A stretch of 12,802 nt of DNA from Lachnospiraceae bacterium UBA3814 (GTDB lineage: Bacteria > Bacillota > Clostridia > Lachnospirales > Lachnospiraceae), in NCBI GenBank assembly GCA_002368575.1, contig DFEA01000016.1, positions 1 through 12,802 of the forward strand, written 5' to 3'. The position numbers were made by a program, and so were the translations under genes. Within the stretch, counting starts at the first letter, position 1. Every line of letters starts with the position of its first letter. Positions 1 to 7,260 of this stretch are shown here, piece after piece. Below the pieces are notes generated by a model. That model ran no database searches. It worked only from the letters and a program-made list of their open reading frames with translations, and had not been told where the DNA came from.

Positions 1-61
1 GCGAAATAATATGTAGAAATTTCGGAATGCAAAGGCGGCTGTTTTTGGTTATTATTACAGA

Positions 62-90
62 TTGTAATCAGAATATCGATATGCTATGAT
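62..90 (+). promoter_or_regulatory. Predicted sigma-A promoter of the T7SS operon
   Basis: A -35-like TTGTAA at 62-67 and a -10 TATGAT at 85-90 are separated by exactly 17 bp. A TG dinucleotide at 82-83, one base before the -10, makes it an extended -10. The predicted start of transcription is around 96-98, about 110 bases before the essC start codon. The spacing and the extended element make this a credible housekeeping promoter; start-site mapping would settle it. Confidence 0.6.
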
Positions 91-96
91 GTCAGC

Positions 97-121
97 GTCA
101 GAGGTAGGGAATGCCTCTGAC
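97..121 (+). promoter_or_regulatory. 5'-terminal leader hairpin upstream of essC
   Basis: Bases 97-106 pair with 112-121 (ten pairs, one a T-G wobble), leaving a five-base loop GGGAA. The first pairs are GTCAGAGG with CCTCTGAC. No T-tract follows on either strand, so it is not an ordinary terminator. The predicted transcription start falls at or next to the first paired base, so the mRNA would begin with this stem. A 5'-end stem of this kind commonly protects mRNA from decay; a protein-binding or attenuation role is also possible. Confidence 0.5.
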
Positions 122-206
122 CCGGATATCATACCTATAGTCCCGGATCATATTAAACATATTTAGCCTGTTTGTACATTCGTACACTGATTCTTTTATT
201 GATCTT

Positions 207-3200
207 ATGAATATCACCGTATTTATCTGCAATTCTGCCGCGGTGCATGAAAGCGTGATAAGAGAGGGGGAGGAAAGAGAGGTCCTGCTTGAAAAGCAGC
301 AGTTCCGTCTGGAAAAGGAGTTAAAGCTTAAGCTGTACTCGGCTGCGGAGGGCCTTGTTATTTGGCTCCCCGAAGGAGTTTTCTGCAAAGACCGGACTGC
401 TGCGGGTCCGGGGAAGCTGTCAGTCTCTGATAATGACATGCTTTTAATGGAAGCAGCCGGATGTAGCCACTTATACATTACAGTTTATTTTCATAATGAA
501 TACAGGGTCAGGAGATTCAGCACGGAAAGAGAGAAAAGAATAAGCGTAGGCCGGGCATATACCAATACGATATGCGCACAGGGACAGAGGACCCTGTCCT
601 GTGAGCATCTGGTGATCGAGAGGGAAGGCGGGAAATACCTGCTTGATATACGCGGGAGGAACGGGTGCTATGTAAATTCCGTGTTTAAAGGGGCAGGAGA
701 GGTGTGCATATTACATTTTTCCGATGAGATCATTCTTCACGGGGTAAAGCTTTTGTGGCTTAACGACAGTCTGGTGCTTATGCATCCGGGGGTGCCCCTC
801 TTCGGGGATACCGGCTGTACGGAGACCGCTTTCGATCCCGTTATCGTGAGGCTCAGGGAAATTGAGCTGTACAGACCGCAAACGGGCTGTCCAGGGCTCA
901 TGCCTGATATCCGTCCGATCCCCAGGACCGTCAGAAGGCCCGATACGGCTGTGGTGGAGCTTGATGCGCCTCCGCACAAGCAGGAGAACAGGCCGGAATC
1001 ATTGATGCTGACCATCGGACCTGCTTTTACCATGGCTCTTCCGATGATCCTTGGCTCGGGACTTGCGATATACGGAAATAAAATTGCGGGCTCTGAGGGA
1101 AACAGTGCTTTTGTGTATACAGGGCTTATCACGGCAGTATCGGCTGCGCTCTTAGGAGCTCTCTGGGCGGTCATGAACCTGAGAAAAAGAAGGAGCGATG
1201 AAAAGAGACGGGAAAGGAAGAGGAAAAGGGCATATGAGCGCTACATAAGAGAGACCGAGGACAGGATAAGGGATAGATATGACCATAACCGGGAGATACT
1301 TATGTGCATGTACCCGGAGCCCTCGGTACTGACCGGGGGGTTTGACACAGCTTATCTTTGGAACCGTCTCAAGGAGGATGAGGATTATCTCTGTGTAAGG
1401 CTCGGAACGGGAAACGATCCCCGCGGAATAAGGATAGAGGCCCCAAGGGAGAGGTTTTGCATAGAAAATGACAGGATGCTCAGGCTGCCGGCCATGCTGA
1501 GGGATAAATACGGGGTGCTGAGAGAGGTCCCGGTATTATTCGATCTGGGAAGCGGAAGGCTTTTTGGAGTAATTGCGCAGAAGGAGCAGGAGCTTCTTGA
1601 GCTTTTGTACCTTATGGTAATACAGCTCTGCTTTTTCATAAGCGCAAACAGGCTGAAGCTTGCCATACTACTTACCGGAGGGTCACTGTCGGAAAGGGAT
1701 ATCCGGATACTGAGATTTCTGCCCCAGCTTCACGGAAGGGATATGTACTATCTGGGCTTTACGAGGGATGACGCAGGTAAGATAAGGGCTTCTCTCTCAG
1801 AGCTTTTGTCGGATGAAGGCGGACAGGATGAAGCCGGAACCTGTATCGTGTTCAGCGATGACTACAACAATGTGAAGGAGCTTTTAAGGGACCATAACAG
1901 TCTGAAGGCAGTTCTTCTGGGATGTGACTACAGCTGTCTTCCCGGGGAGTGCAGTATGATAGTGAGGAGGGATCCGGAGTTTCAGGGGATCATCAATACA
2001 AGGGATTTAGCAAGAAGCCGTGAAGTTATATTTGACAGGGTCGATACGGCCTCGATGGAATGGCCTGTGAGAAGGCTGTCAGGGATAAGGGTGAGTGAAG
2101 AGACCGTGCACCTGCCCGTGCCCGAACGGGTCCTGTTAGAGGAGATATTCGGGATGCCGATACAGTCCTTCGGCAGCTTTATCATAAAGAACTGGCAGGA
2201 AAATGATACCATACATGACCTGAGGATCCCCGTAGGGATCGGCAGGGACAACGAGATAGTCTGTCTCGATCCGCATGAGAACTGTCACGGACCTCATGGC
2301 CTTGTAGCCGGAATGACCGGAAGCGGAAAAAGCGAGATGCTCCAGACCATAATAATAGCCCTGTCAGTAAGGTTCTCACCCCAAAGGGTCAATTTCTTCC
2401 TGATAGACTATAAGGGGGGAGGAATGGCGGAGCTGTTTAAGGGGCTGCCGCACTTAAGCGGAAGCATATCCAATCTTTCCGGCAATAACATCCGCCGTGC
2501 CATGGTAGCCGTAAGAAGTGAGAATGAACGCAGACAGAAGCTGTTTCTTGAGGCAGGGGTCAACAGGATAACGGAATATGAGAAAAAGTATCTCAAACAC
2601 GAGGTTTTGGAGGCTCTTCCGCATATTTTTATAGTTATTGACGAGTTTGCCGAGCTTAAAAAGAACGAGCCGGATTTTATGAGAGAGCTGGTAAGCGTCG
2701 CACAGGTGGGAAGGAGCCTTGGGATACACCTGATACTTGCTACACAGAAGCCTCAGGGTACGGTAGATGATAATATATGGAGCAATTCCAGGTTCAGGAT
2801 CTGTTTAAGGGTCCAGGACAGGCAGGACAGCGTTTATATGCTGCACAGGCCTGACGCGGCCTTCCTTAAGGGAGTCGGAAGGGCTGTCCTGCAGGTAGGA
2901 AACGACGATGTTTACGAGGAGTTCCAATGCGCCTATACAATGGCGGCAAGGGGAAGCCCGGGAGGCTCTGAGAAAATTGCTTTTCTGGACCGGCTCGGAA
3001 GAGAGGTCAGGGACGATACCGGTAACGAAAAGGGGTACCGGGAAAAGGAGGTGAGAGTCAGTGATTTTGAAGTGATAAAGGCTTTTCTCAGCTCGGCGGC
3101 AGGCATTTCCGATATGCCGCCTGCAAGAAAGCTGTGGATGCGGGAGCTGCCCGCAGAGCTTGAGATCAGCAGAGCGTTCAGTTCAGATCCTTATACATAT

Positions 3201-4679
3201 TGTCTGGGAACATATGACGCACCCAGACGTCAGAAACAGGGAGACCTTACGATAAACCTGATAAACGGAGGTCACCATATCATCCTGGGGAGAAGCGGTT
3301 CAGGAAAAAGCACCCTGCTTCAGACCCTGCTCTATAATTTCCTTATACATGAAACACCCTCGGGATTAAATGCTTATATCCTGGATTACGGCAACGGAAT
3401 GCTTTCGACCTTTAAGGAGAGTCTGCTTGTCGGAGCCTGCTTTACAGAGGACGATTCCGGGAGCATAAAAAACCTGTTCTACATGCTGAAAAAGGAGATG
3501 CAGAGAAGGAAGACTCTTTTTTGCGGAATCAATTTTGCCTCTGCCCTAAGCCTTCCGGAGAAGGTGCCGGCGATAGTTCTTATCATTGATAACTACGGTA
3601 CCTTTCGTCAGAAAACAAAGGAGGGCTTTGACGGTGATATACAGGAGCTTGCAAAGAGCGGAGAGGCATACGGGATATATCTCATACTGACGGGCGGGCA
3701 GATAGGACCGTCTGATATACCCGGTCGTATCCATGAGCTTGTAAAGACCGTCATCTGCCTCTCACTGCCGGACAGAATGAACTACTCACAGAGCCTTAGG
3801 GTCTTAAGATGCGAGGTCTTTCCGGAGGAGGGAATTGCCGGGAGGGGGATAGCCTTTATGGATGGAGAGCTTTTGGAGTTTCAGACAGGTTTATCGTATC
3901 TTACCGATGAGTATTCAAGAAATATAAGGCTTAAAGAGCTGATCGCAAAAAGGAATGAGGACTATAAAGGCCACAGAGCAAAAAAGGTGCCTGTGGTACC
4001 CGCAAAGCCGGTCTTTTCGGACCTTGCCAGGGCCTTCTTTGAGGATGAGGAGCTTGCGGGGAAAAGGGATCACATCCTGCCTGCCGGGTTTATGCTTTCA
4101 GGCGGCGAACCCTTTGTACTGCCGCTTAACAGGATAAGCAGCTTTATTATATCAGGAAGGAGGAGGAGCGGTAAGAGCAATATGCTTAAGCTTATAGCTG
4201 AGGCTGCGGGACTTTGCGGGCTGGAAGCTGTTATGGTGCGAAAGATGGAGGAGCTGCGGGAGGGGCTCTTAAGAAAGGAAAAGGGCCTTATTATGATCGG
4301 CTATCCGGGGAAGCTGTCAGAATCCTTTTATTCCCATGGGTTTGATCCGGGAGCGGAGGAGGAGCTTACAGAGCTGCTTGCCGAAAACAGAAAAACCAGG
4401 CTTCATAATATCATAATGGAATTAAACAGAGAGGATGAGGCCCTGATCGCCGGGAGAAGGATATTTGACGGTATTAAGGAGGAGGCTTACGGGGTCCACC
4501 TGGGGGGCATGATAAACGATCAGAACCTGTTTGAGTTTTCGGAGCTGACCTTTTCACAGAAAAATGTATCAAAAAAACCGGGAGAAGGAGATGTGCCGGA
4601 TATCGGTGAGGAATTATATTCAGGGGAGGTAAGGATCCCGCTATGGGAGCAGACAGATCAGGAAATGAACTTGTGTTAG
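207..4679 (+). CDS. essC: Type VIIb secretion motor ATPase EssC
   Basis: This is the membrane motor ATPase of a T7SSb system; it recognises WXG100-type substrates and drives their export. At 1490 residues it is close to the usual EssC length. Two FHA-like modules occupy about 1-95 and 100-195; the second is clear (SVGR at 113-116, S131-x-x-H134, NG at 152-153). Two membrane segments lie at about 265-290 and 302-324, followed by a strongly basic stretch. Three FtsK/SpoIIIE ATPase domains follow. D1 has Walker A GMTGSGKS (702-709) and Walker B IVIDE with D812/E813. D2 has Walker A GRSGSGKS (1028-1035), but its Walker B is IIDN, with Asn1129 in place of the catalytic Glu. D3 has GRRRSGKS (1317-1324) and no Walker B acid (IMIGYPG, 1362-1368). 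The ATG at 207 fits the FHA-like N-terminus but has no Shine-Dalgarno site. It overlaps the next gene by 37 bases and opens the operon. The family call is secure; substrate range is unknown. Confidence 0.94.
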   Translation: MNITVFICNSAAVHESVIREGEEREVLLEKQQFRLEKELKLKLYSAAEGLVIWLPEGVFCKDRTAAGPGKLSVSDNDMLLMEAAGCSHLYITVYFHNEYRVRRFSTEREKRISVGRAYTNTICAQGQRTLSCEHLVIEREGGKYLLDIRGRNGCYVNSVFKGAGEVCILHFSDEIILHGVKLLWLNDSLVLMHPGVPLFGDTGCTETAFDPVIVRLREIELYRPQTGCPGLMPDIRPIPRTVRRPDTAVVELDAPPHKQENRPESLMLTIGPAFTMALPMILGSGLAIYGNKIAGSEGNSAFVYTGLITAVSAALLGALWAVMNLRKRRSDEKRRERKRKRAYERYIRETEDRIRDRYDHNREILMCMYPEPSVLTGGFDTAYLWNRLKEDEDYLCVRLGTGNDPRGIRIEAPRERFCIENDRMLRLPAMLRDKYGVLREVPVLFDLGSGRLFGVIAQKEQELLELLYLMVIQLCFFISANRLKLAILLTGGSLSERDIRILRFLPQLHGRDMYYLGFTRDDAGKIRASLSELLSDEGGQDEAGTCIVFSDDYNNVKELLRDHNSLKAVLLGCDYSCLPGECSMIVRRDPEFQGIINTRDLARSREVIFDRVDTASMEWPVRRLSGIRVSEETVHLPVPERVLLEEIFGMPIQSFGSFIIKNWQENDTIHDLRIPVGIGRDNEIVCLDPHENCHGPHGLVAGMTGSGKSEMLQTIIIALSVRFSPQRVNFFLIDYKGGGMAELFKGLPHLSGSISNLSGNNIRRAMVAVRSENERRQKLFLEAGVNRITEYEKKYLKHEVLEALPHIFIVIDEFAELKKNEPDFMRELVSVAQVGRSLGIHLILATQKPQGTVDDNIWSNSRFRICLRVQDRQDSVYMLHRPDAAFLKGVGRAVLQVGNDDVYEEFQCAYTMAARGSPGGSEKIAFLDRLGREVRDDTGNEKGYREKEVRVSDFEVIKAFLSSAAGISDMPPARKLWMRELPAELEISRAFSSDPYTYCLGTYDAPRRQKQGDLTINLINGGHHIILGRSGSGKSTLLQTLLYNFLIHETPSGLNAYILDYGNGMLSTFKESLLVGACFTEDDSGSIKNLFYMLKKEMQRRKTLFCGINFASALSLPEKVPAIVLIIDNYGTFRQKTKEGFDGDIQELAKSGEAYGIYLILTGGQIGPSDIPGRIHELVKTVICLSLPDRMNYSQSLRVLRCEVFPEEGIAGRGIAFMDGELLEFQTGLSYLTDEYSRNIRLKELIAKRNEDYKGHRAKKVPVVPAKPVFSDLARAFFEDEELAGKRDHILPAGFMLSGGEPFVLPLNRISSFIISGRRRSGKSNMLKLIAEAAGLCGLEAVMVRKMEELREGLLRKEKGLIMIGYPGKLSESFYSHGFDPGAEEELTELLAENRKTRLHNIIMELNREDEALIAGRRIFDGIKEEAYGVHLGGMINDQNLFEFSELTFSQKNVSKKPGEGDVPDIGEELYSGEVRIPLWEQTDQEMNLC

Positions 4680-4942
4680 AATTGCAGCTTCCTCAGAATG
4701 CCATCCGCCTCGATTCAAGGATAAAGGAGGATGTGACCGCGGAGGCTTTAATGAAGGAGGTCTGTGAAAGGCTGCATATAGGCTGCCCTTCGGAGGGGAC
4801 CGTGATATCCTGCATGCTTAAAAGGGATCTTATCCTCACAAGAACCCTTGCCGAGGAAGGAGTAAAAAACGGAGACAGGCTTATGCTGCTTTACGGGAAA
4901 CAGGACTGCATGGGGCAGGAGCACAAACGGGAAGGAGAATGA
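4643..4942 (+). CDS. esaB: Ubiquitin-like T7SS protein YukD/EsaB
   Basis: This is a 99-residue YukD/EsaB-type protein, a small cytoplasmic ubiquitin-fold component of T7SSb systems. It shows the expected beta-grasp pattern: strands at about 9-15 and 19-23, a helix at about 31-45, and the closing segment TLAEEGVKNGDRLMLL (68-83), which is the family's most recognisable part. The family is usually about 80 residues; the extra length is the N-terminal few residues and a polar tail after 84. The ATG at 4643 lies inside the end of essC in another frame and is preceded by a strong GGGGAGG site, so the two genes are probably translationally coupled. In Staphylococcus aureus EsaB is needed for secretion; the biochemical role is not settled. 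Low sequence identity in this family is the main reason for less than full confidence. Confidence 0.82.
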   Translation: MGADRSGNELVLELQLPQNAIRLDSRIKEDVTAEALMKEVCERLHIGCPSEGTVISCMLKRDLILTRTLAEEGVKNGDRLMLLYGKQDCMGQEHKREGE

Positions 4943-4943
4943 A

Positions 4944-5243
4944 ATGCAGGCTTTAAATGCCGACTATACGGGTCTGAATGAAAGCATGATAAGAATGGGA
5001 GAGCTTATCCTTAAGATGGTAAAGGCTGTCGATGCCCTTGAGGAGAATGTGGACAGACTTGACATATCATGGAGCGGCGAGGCAAATGTACAGTTTATGC
5101 TGGCGTTCTACGATGATTTTAACAGAATGAGAACACTTATAGAAAACATGCTCAGATTTAAAAGGAACTTAAGGACGGTAATATTTGAATACCAGAAGAG
5201 CGAGGCTCTTGTTTCGGAAAAGGTAAAGGAGGTAAAGCTTTGA
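4944..5243 (+). CDS. WXG100-family protein 1
   Basis: This 99-residue protein has the WXG100 layout: a helical hairpin with the turn W43-S44-G45 and an amphipathic second helix ending in a YxxxE signal (YQKSE, about 84-88). Such proteins are small helical dimers exported by T7SS and often serve as targeting partners for larger effectors. It has no signal peptide. It starts one base after the YukD stop, with AAGGAG about six bases before the ATG, and its stop overlaps the TTG start of the next gene. The close coupling suggests that this protein and the next one form a heterodimer. Which larger substrate they serve is not shown by the sequence; the downstream lipase-like protein is the obvious candidate. 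Confidence 0.9.
   Translation: MQALNADYTGLNESMIRMGELILKMVKAVDALEENVDRLDISWSGEANVQFMLAFYDDFNRMRTLIENMLRFKRNLRTVIFEYQKSEALVSEKVKEVKL
5228..5242 (+). promoter_or_regulatory. Shine-Dalgarno site fixing a TTG start that overlaps the upstream stop
   Basis: A strong GGAGG at 5228-5232 lies seven bases before TTG at 5240-5242, which overlaps the TGA stop (5241-5243) of the preceding gene. The ATG two bases after this TTG is in another frame and meets a stop after two codons, so TTG is the only sensible start for the second WXG100 gene. The arrangement implies stop-restart translational coupling, which would hold the two products near equal amounts. Confidence 0.8.
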
Positions 5244-5548
5244 ATGCGCTAAGGACAAGAAAGGATATAGAGATCGATTTTGTAAAGGCCTGCAATCAGT
5301 CCAGGGAATTAATGGACATTTCCAACAGCCTGTTTAAGATTGCGGGATCAGACATGATGGAGACCATGGCGATGATGCGTCTGAGCTGGCAGGGGAGCAA
5401 TGCGGAAAGCTTCTATGATAAGACTGAAAAGCTGAGGACCGAGCTTATGAACAATGCCGAGGATCTTGTCAGGATCGCAAATCATATCAATCATACGGCA
5501 GATATCATATATCATGCGGAAATGATAGCCATAGGTGTCTGCTCATAA
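5240..5548 (+). CDS. WXG100-family protein 2 (TTG start)
   Basis: This 102-residue helical protein has W50-Q51-G52 at the turn, seven residues later than in the preceding WXG100 protein because of a longer first helix. It lacks the YxxxE signal seen in the three other WXG100 proteins here; the end reads IIYHAEMIAIG. That fits the known pattern in which only one member of a WXG100 heterodimer carries the export signal. It begins at TTG, overlapping the upstream stop, and is followed by the only sizeable gap in the operon. A charged N-terminus (LRTRKDIEIDF) and many methionines around residues 39-46 set it apart from its neighbours. It is probably the partner of the WXG100 protein directly upstream. 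Confidence 0.85.
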   Translation: MNALRTRKDIEIDFVKACNQSRELMDISNSLFKIAGSDMMETMAMMRLSWQGSNAESFYDKTEKLRTELMNNAEDLVRIANHINHTADIIYHAEMIAIGVCS

Positions 5549-5570
5549 GATACACAGGCAGCACCCGTCG

Positions 5571-5596
5571 CTTAAGTATCAAAGTATCATGTTAAG
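5571..5596 (+). repeat. Tandem 8-bp repeat inside the 69-bp intra-operon gap
   Basis: The gap 5549-5617 holds two adjacent copies of AAGTATCA (5574-5581 and 5582-5589). They are bracketed by CTTAA at 5571-5575 and its complement TTAAG at 5592-5596. No clear promoter or terminator is visible. The site could bind a regulator or be a processing site that sets different expression of the two WXG100 pairs. It is short enough to be chance. Confidence 0.3.
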
Positions 5597-5617
5597 AATT
5601 GAAATGGAGGGAAAAAA

Positions 5618-5917
5618 ATGTCATTTATACAGGTTACCGCCTCTGAGCTGAGAAACAGGGCGGAGGAATTAAAGGGACTCAACAACAGCTTCAATACACA
5701 GACAGAGGCTCTGAAAAATACTGAGGAGGCCCTTAAGACGATGTGGGAGGGTGAAGCCAATAATGCCTTTCACAACGCCTTTTTAAGAGACAAGGGACAG
5801 ATGGACAGCTTTAAGAATGCCATAGATCAGTACGTGAATGCTCTTCTAATCATAGCTGCAAAATACGAGGAGGCTGAGGCGCGCAACGTAGCCACATCCT
5901 CAGCCAGAGCATACTGA
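5618..5917 (+). CDS. WXG100-family protein 3
   Basis: This 99-residue protein is a canonical WXG100/EsxA-like polypeptide: first helix about 7-40, turn W43-E44-G45, second helix about 47-88, and a YxxxE signal in KYEEAEAR near the end. No signal peptide or membrane segment is seen. The ATG follows a good GGAGGG site after the 69-bp gap. It sits immediately before the fourth WXG100 gene and resembles that protein more than the first pair does. It may be the general secreted EsxA-type protein of the system, homodimeric or paired with the next one. Assignment to the family is strong; the partner and any extracellular role are inference. Confidence 0.92.
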   Translation: MSFIQVTASELRNRAEELKGLNNSFNTQTEALKNTEEALKTMWEGEANNAFHNAFLRDKGQMDSFKNAIDQYVNALLIIAAKYEEAEARNVATSSARAY

Positions 5918-5935
5918 CAGGAAGGGAGAAGGAAT

Positions 5936-6250
5936 ATGGAAGGAATATTAAAGGTTACACCGGAGAAGCTTATTCAGGCATCGAATGAATTCAGTCAGAC
6001 AGGAAAGACGATAAGCTCCCTTACCGCTGAAATGATGTCCATAGTAAACGGTCTTAAATCGATCTGGCAGGGTGAGGCCGCAAACAGCTACAGCAGCAGG
6101 TTTTCGGGACTTCAGGATGATATCGACCGCGTCAATCGTATAATTCAGGAGCATGTTGCGGACCTGAACGAAATGGCCAGGGAATATCAGAATGCCGAGA
6201 ACGCGAGCCTGGAGGCGAGCAGCGCGCTTGCGGGCGATGTGGTTTCGTGA
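5936..6250 (+). CDS. WXG100-family protein 4
   Basis: This 104-residue WXG100 protein begins MEGILKVTPEKL, a common opening in EsxA-like proteins. It has W44-Q45-G46 at the helical turn and a YxxxE export signal (YQNAE) in REYQNAENAS. The tail continues with a small, flexible Ala/Ser/Gly-rich end (residues about 88-104). A GGGAGAAGG site precedes the ATG at 5936. The TGA stop at 6248-6250 overlaps the next gene's ATG by one base, so expression with the VWA gene is tightly coupled. It is probably a secreted homodimer or the partner of the preceding protein. Confidence 0.92.
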   Translation: MEGILKVTPEKLIQASNEFSQTGKTISSLTAEMMSIVNGLKSIWQGEAANSYSSRFSGLQDDIDRVNRIIQEHVADLNEMAREYQNAENASLEASSALAGDVVS

Positions 6251-7260
6251 TGAGCGTAGACGCTTATATATTGCTGGATAATTCCCTCTCCCTTGGGGGA
6301 GGGAACCTGGCGATATGCAGGGAGACCATAAGATATATTCTCGATAATGCACCGGAGCCGGTCATGTTTACTCTTATGCTGTCAGGGGAAAGCACGGAGA
6401 TCATAGGCAAAGCCTCCGACGGGAGGGAGGTGCTTAAGGAAAGGCTTTCCTCGGTCGGTCTTGTTGACAGGGACGGTCCTCTGACGGACAACCTTACGGA
6501 GCTTTTGCTTCAGTGGAAAAGGGCTGACGTGACCGACCGGTGCATAATCCTCTTTACGGATGGAAAAGAGGAGGAATCTGTGGCTCATACCAGGGAGGAG
6601 CTGTATTATCTCCTTTACCGGCTGGATTTTCCGGTGTATGTAGTTGACTGCGTTACAGGAGGAGAGCTGTCGGCAAAGAATCTTTCCGCCATATCTACCA
6701 TAAGCGACGGAGAGCTTTTTTACTCTGAGTTTCAGGGATCGGAAGCGGAGATCGAGAGAAAGCTCGGGGATAGGATACTGTTTCTCATGGATGTGAAGTA
6801 TTCACTGACGGGGAGGTATACAGATGAGACGGCAGCCGCAGAGCCTCAGGCGGAGACTGAAGAAGCAGGGTATGCAGATGTAGGAGAGCTTACAGAGGAA
6901 GCCGGTGCAGGGACGGATGAGGTCCTGGCGGAGGCTTCCGGGACCGAAGAGACGTTTATGCTGAAGGAGGCCTTTTCCGGGAGGGAGACGGTTATGGAGA
7001 GCAAATATCTGAAGAAAGAGTTCCCTTATATTACTGTTATGAGCTCTGTATTCTTTGCGATAATAATTATTACGATCATAATGCTTGTCACGGCAAAGCG
7101 AAGAAGGCCCAAAACAAAGCCTGTGCCGGTGAGGAGCAGAAGGGCTGTATACAGTGAAGGAGAGGAAGAGATGACGGTATGCCGTAAGGAGAAGGCTCTG
7201 CCGTCTTCTGATACCATGCTTTTATTTGAACAGGGGAGAGGGATAAATGAAGGGCTTTAG
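6250..7260 (+). CDS. VWA-domain membrane protein of the T7SS operon
   Basis: This 336-residue protein starts at ATG 6250; a GTG one codon earlier is possible. A von Willebrand factor A domain begins almost at residue 1. The MIDAS metal site looks complete: D10-N-S12-L-S14 (DxSxS), T79, and D104 in LFTDGK. About 60 residues very rich in Glu, Ala, Gly and Thr follow (192-250), then one membrane segment (about 261-281), a basic patch (KRRRPKTKPVPVRSRR) and a short polar tail. No signal peptide is visible. The basic patch after the membrane helix would normally face the cytoplasm, which conflicts with a cytoplasmic VWA domain, so topology is uncertain. VWA/MIDAS domains bind protein ligands through Mg2+. 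Its place between WXG100 and lipase genes suggests an accessory or assembly part of the machine. It is not recognisable as EssB, EssA or EsaA. Confidence 0.8.
   Translation: MSVDAYILLDNSLSLGGGNLAICRETIRYILDNAPEPVMFTLMLSGESTEIIGKASDGREVLKERLSSVGLVDRDGPLTDNLTELLLQWKRADVTDRCIILFTDGKEEESVAHTREELYYLLYRLDFPVYVVDCVTGGELSAKNLSAISTISDGELFYSEFQGSEAEIERKLGDRILFLMDVKYSLTGRYTDETAAAEPQAETEEAGYADVGELTEEAGAGTDEVLAEASGTEETFMLKEAFSGRETVMESKYLKKEFPYITVMSSVFFAIIIITIIMLVTAKRRRPKTKPVPVRSRRAVYSEGEEEMTVCRKEKALPSSDTMLLFEQGRGINEGL

Noticed and set aside
98..478. 126-codon frame on the - strand across the essC promoter and 5' end
   Set aside because: It overlaps the hairpin and the essC start, shows no domain pattern, and is serine-rich like other antisense shadows here.
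5571..5589. CRISPR-like or tandem array signal
   Set aside because: Only two 8-bp copies with no spacer structure; no CRISPR array is present anywhere in the window.
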